From the NCBI GenBank assembly GCA_034437075.1, contig DAOTVD010000165.1:1-8245 (forward strand): DNA of 8,245 bases, in the 5' to 3' direction. Source of the DNA: DAOTVD01 sp034437075 (GTDB lineage: Bacteria; Chloroflexota; Anaerolineae; Aggregatilineales; J027). The notes under the pieces are model-generated. The model was not told the origin of the DNA and ran no database searches. It was given only the letters and a program-made list of their open reading frames with translations. The translations under genes and the position numbers were made by a program. Below are positions 6,591-8,245 of the stretch, one piece after another (position 1 is the stretch's first letter; the number at the start of each line of letters is the position of its first letter).

Positions 6591-7277
6591 CTATTCTTCT
6601 TCTTCGCGCAGCACGTAGCCAAAACCGCGTACGGTATGCAACAAGCGGGATTCATTTTCGGCTTCGGTTTTCTGGCGCAGGTAGCGCACATAGACTTCGA
6701 TAATATTGCTTTCGCCGCCGAAGTCGTAGCCCCAAACACGGTCAAAAATCAGATCGCGCGTGAGCACTTGGCGCGGATGGCGCATGAACAGTTCGAGCAG
6801 TTCGTACTCTTTAGCGGTCAGGTCGATCATACGTTGGCCGCGTTGCGCGCGATGCGTGCCCGTGTCTAGGGTCAGGTCACCAAACGTGATGACCTCGGGG
6901 CGCGAATTGGGCATACTACGCCGGAACTGAGCACGAATGCGGGCCAGCAGTTCTTCAAAGGCGAAGGGTTTCACGATATAATCATCGGCGCCCGCATCCA
7001 ACCCGGCGACCCGGTCGGAGACTTCGCTTTTGGCCGTCAGCATAATGATGGGAATCTGGGTGGCGGCGCGCATGCGCTGGCAGACCTGAATGCCATCCAT
7101 ACCCGGCAACATCCAGTCAATGATCGCCAGGTCGGGGGGCGTGTCTCGCGCGATGGCCAAGCCTGTTTGGCCATTATGCGCCACATCGACACGATAGCCT
7201 TCGAACAACAAGCCCCGTTCGATGAATTCGGCGATGCGTTCTTCATCTTCAATCACGAGAATACGTTCAGACGCCAT
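6591..7277 (-). CDS. OmpR/PhoB-family response regulator
   Basis: 228 residues, the usual family length. The receiver domain (about 4-118) has the acidic pair D11/E12, phospho-acceptor D54 in IIDWMLPGMDG, T81 in MLTAKS and K103 in IVKPF. The C-terminal winged helix (about 128-226) carries LTAKEYELLELFMRHP, VLTRDLIFDRVWG, the recognition-helix region NIIEVYVRYLRQK and the closing wing TVRGFGYVLR. All phosphorylation residues are intact, so it should be activated by the kinase encoded next to it and bind tandem half-sites as a dimer. The ATG at 7277 is supported by GAGGAG (7295-7290), with a rather long 12-base spacer. It is the first gene of the leftward unit and is likely autoregulated: a perfect -10 and an 11-bp-period repeat lie just upstream. 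Which regulon it controls cannot be told; the PDZ gene is the obvious candidate. Confidence 0.96.
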   Translation of the reverse strand: MASERILVIEDEERIAEFIERGLLFEGYRVDVAHNGQTGLAIARDTPPDLAIIDWMLPGMDGIQVCQRMRAATQIPIIMLTAKSEVSDRVAGLDAGADDYIVKPFAFEELLARIRAQFRRSMPNSRPEVITFGDLTLDTGTHRAQRGQRMIDLTAKEYELLELFMRHPRQVLTRDLIFDRVWGYDFGGESNIIEVYVRYLRQKTEAENESRLLHTVRGFGYVLREEEE

Positions 7278-7314
7278 GGTACTAGCGTTCTCCTCATTTC
7301 AGTCTGTTTTGTCT

Positions 7315-7346
7315 ATTATATATCGCCTATATGAGACGCTCATGAG
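7315..7346 (-). promoter_or_regulatory. Promoter with 11-bp-period direct repeat for the response regulator gene
   Basis: The minus strand has a perfect TATAAT (7320-7315), 37 bp before the start codon. No consensus -35 exists at 16-18 bp. Instead two CTCAT units (7346-7342 and 7335-7331) lie 11 bp apart, ending 10 bp before the -10. An activator box of tandem half-sites in place of the -35 is the arrangement of PhoB-activated promoters, so positive autoregulation is plausible. The first copy is also part of an 8-bp palindrome CTCATGAG (7339-7346), which allows other readings. Confidence 0.5.
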
Positions 7347-7408
7347 TTGGCAGGGTAGGGTGTTTTTCCGCCGCGCAGCCGGGAATGATACACTACAAAA
7401 GCGCAACT

Positions 7409-7432
7409 TACGTCAACCGACAGACGTATATT
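7409..7432 (+). promoter_or_regulatory. Inverted repeat and -10-like sequence ahead of the DUF1232 gene
   Basis: A perfect 6-bp inverted repeat TACGTC (7409-7414) and GACGTA (7423-7428) with an 8-base spacer overlaps TATATT (7427-7432, 5 of 6 to the -10 consensus) on the plus strand. No good -35 lies at 16-18 bp. The repeat could be an operator for a dimeric regulator, but it is short enough to be chance. The rest of the 190-bp divergent region (7347-7408) shows nothing I can name. Confidence 0.3.
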
Positions 7433-7467
7433 CCTATAGCATACACCAATCACCGGAGCATAACCGC

Positions 7468-7833
7468 ATGTCAGATGACAACCAAACCCAGGATAAACGC
7501 AGCACCCTTCAAAAAATGTTTGACCGCCTGACGCTAAGCTGGCGCTTGCTGGCCGACCGGCGCGTCGATCTGCCTTATAAGATCATCCCGCCGTTGGCTT
7601 TGTTGTATTTGCTCTCGCCTATCGATATCGTGCCGGATGTCTTTTTGCCGTTTGGGATTGTGGATGATGTCGGCGTGGTCATTTTTGCGCTAGAGTTTTT
7701 CATCCGCATGGCCCCGAATGACGTCGTGCGCGAGCACCTGAAAGATTTGCAAGAGCGTGTCATCCGCGACCAAGACGATAAGCCGCGCGGTAGTGATGAT
7801 GTGATCGAAGGCGAGTACGAAGTTCGCGACTAA
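7468..7833 (+). CDS. DUF1232 (YkvA-like) small membrane-associated protein
   Basis: 121 residues. The ATG at 7468 follows GGAG (7455-7458) by 9 bases; the open frame upstream crosses the divergent promoter region and is not translated protein. A basic, polar N-terminus (1-33) leads to a hydrophobic DUF1232 core (about 36-82) with the family signature LLYLLSPIDIVPD (46-57 region) and GIVDDVGVVIFALEFF, then a charged acidic tail (95-121). Family members are short proteins with one or two hydrophobic helices and no established biochemical function, often seen near envelope or stress genes. It is divergent from the response regulator and ends at an intrinsic terminator, so it is probably a single-gene unit. 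Whether it belongs to the regulator's targets is not shown by sequence. Confidence 0.9.
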   Translation: MSDDNQTQDKRSTLQKMFDRLTLSWRLLADRRVDLPYKIIPPLALLYLLSPIDIVPDVFLPFGIVDDVGVVIFALEFFIRMAPNDVVREHLKDLQERVIRDQDDKPRGSDDVIEGEYEVRD

Positions 7834-7856
7834 AGGCGTTTTTTCATCACCCAGGG

Positions 7857-7876
7857 CGGCGATTAGCGCCGTTTTT
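7857..7876 (+). terminator. Intrinsic terminator after the DUF1232 gene
   Basis: CGGCG (7857-7861), loop ATTAG and CGCCG (7867-7871) form a short GC-only 5-bp stem followed by five T residues (7872-7876). It lies 24 bp past the DUF1232 stop. The stop codon of the convergent acetyltransferase gene falls inside the loop, so terminator and coding end are superposed. The minus strand has no U tract here. Confidence 0.6.
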
Positions 7877-8245
7877 CCATAATCAAGCCATCTTCGCCAT
7901 CTGGATAATAGCGCGTGGCCTGGCGTAGCAGCGCATAACCGGCCTTAAGATACAGGTCGATGGCTGGGCCATTGCTGGCGCGCACCGTTAGCCGGATACG
8001 TGGCGCGGTGGTGCGTTTTTCGGCTTCGTGCAATAAACGGTTACCTAGCCCCTGCCGCCGAAAGTCGCGCGCGACGCCCAATGTGATGACCCAAGCCGAC
8101 GCCTGGGGTAAAAAGGGCTTGCTTAAGCTGACGACCCCCATCAGATGCCCGGCGGTATCGACCGCCTTCAGGTTGACGATGTGCGGCAAGAGCAACAACA
8201 ACGCCAGATCGAGGTACGGATAAGCATCTTTGGGGAAGATGTCTT
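7863..8245 (-). CDS. GNAT-family N-acetyltransferase, RimI-like, 5' end outside window
   Basis: The frame is open to the window edge, so the gene is cut; 126 C-terminal residues are visible, beginning DIFPKDAYPYLDLA. A TTG at 8201 could be read as a start but would drop coding sequence that fits the family, so it is rejected. The acetyl-CoA loop is in VARDFRRQGLGNRLL (R62-x-x-G65-x-G67, counted from the first visible residue). It is followed by LTVRASNGPAIDLYLKAGY (85-103), matching the RimI-type motif with N91, Y98 and GY, and by YYPDGEDGLIMEK at the end. RimI-like enzymes acetylate N-terminal amines or small molecules; the substrate here is unknown. It converges on the DUF1232 gene. Confidence 0.88.
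   Translation of the reverse strand, partial: DIFPKDAYPYLDLALLLLLPHIVNLKAVDTAGHLMGVVSLSKPFLPQASAWVITLGVARDFRRQGLGNRLLHEAEKRTTAPRIRLTVRASNGPAIDLYLKAGYALLRQATRYYPDGEDGLIMEKRR

Noticed and set aside
7290..7311. A 9-bp-period AGAC repeat in the regulator leader as a second operator
   Set aside because: The copies are imperfect and the 9-bp period does not suit OmpR/PhoB half-sites; it also lies downstream of the -10.
7222..7467. N-terminal extension of the DUF1232 protein back to 7222
   Set aside because: It would run over the response regulator's start and promoter; the ATG at 7468 has a good GGAG site and begins the family-like sequence.
8199..8201. TTG as the start of the acetyltransferase
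   Set aside because: The frame stays open to the window edge and the extra residues fit a GNAT N-terminal region, so the true start is outside the window.

Overview
The window is bacterial chromosomal DNA, GC-rich and densely coded, and the content looks like Chloroflexota (Anaerolineae or a relative). This is inferred from three things: a large PTPS-related/YfhO-like membrane protein with C-terminal beta-sandwich modules, a palindromic GAATTC-centred repeat of a style I associate with such genomes, and the local gene styles. No marker gene fixes the taxon. I recognise no mobile-element gene, tRNA, rRNA or CRISPR array.

Layout. Bases 1-2093 (+) hold the 3' part of a large polytopic membrane protein; a palindromic repeat of about 86 bp sits in frame inside it. 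Next is a short gene with its own promoter (2166-2579, +) for a 137-residue protein that resembles the gas-vesicle accessory protein GvpU. It converges on a metallo-beta-lactamase-fold hydrolase gene (2576-3439, -), and the two stop codons share one TTAA. The centre is a leftward three-gene unit: an OmpR/PhoB-type response regulator (7277-6591), a transmembrane histidine kinase (6554-5070) and an exported protein with three PDZ domains and no protease domain (4977-3532). A strong intrinsic terminator closes it at 3489-3455. Right of the regulator, a divergent DUF1232 (YkvA-like) gene (7468-7833, +) converges on a GNAT/RimI-like acetyltransferase gene (8245-7863, -) cut by the window edge.

How the parts may work together. 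The regulator, kinase and PDZ protein look like one envelope-sensing module: the kinase senses outside the membrane, the regulator controls transcription, and the PDZ protein is exported to the same side as the sensor. Two upstream regions carry 5-6 bp direct repeats at an 11-bp period, the geometry used by OmpR/PhoB regulators. One lies ahead of the regulator gene (7331-7346), the other ahead of the PDZ gene (5032-5048). Both are hypotheses from sequence.

Most worth a second look: the protease-less triple-PDZ protein with a Gly/Arg run followed by a Phe/Asp/Gly-rich tract; the PDZ-hydrolase junction, where a terminator, a rival inverted repeat and a promoter-like sequence overlap; and the palindromic element translated inside a membrane-protein linker.
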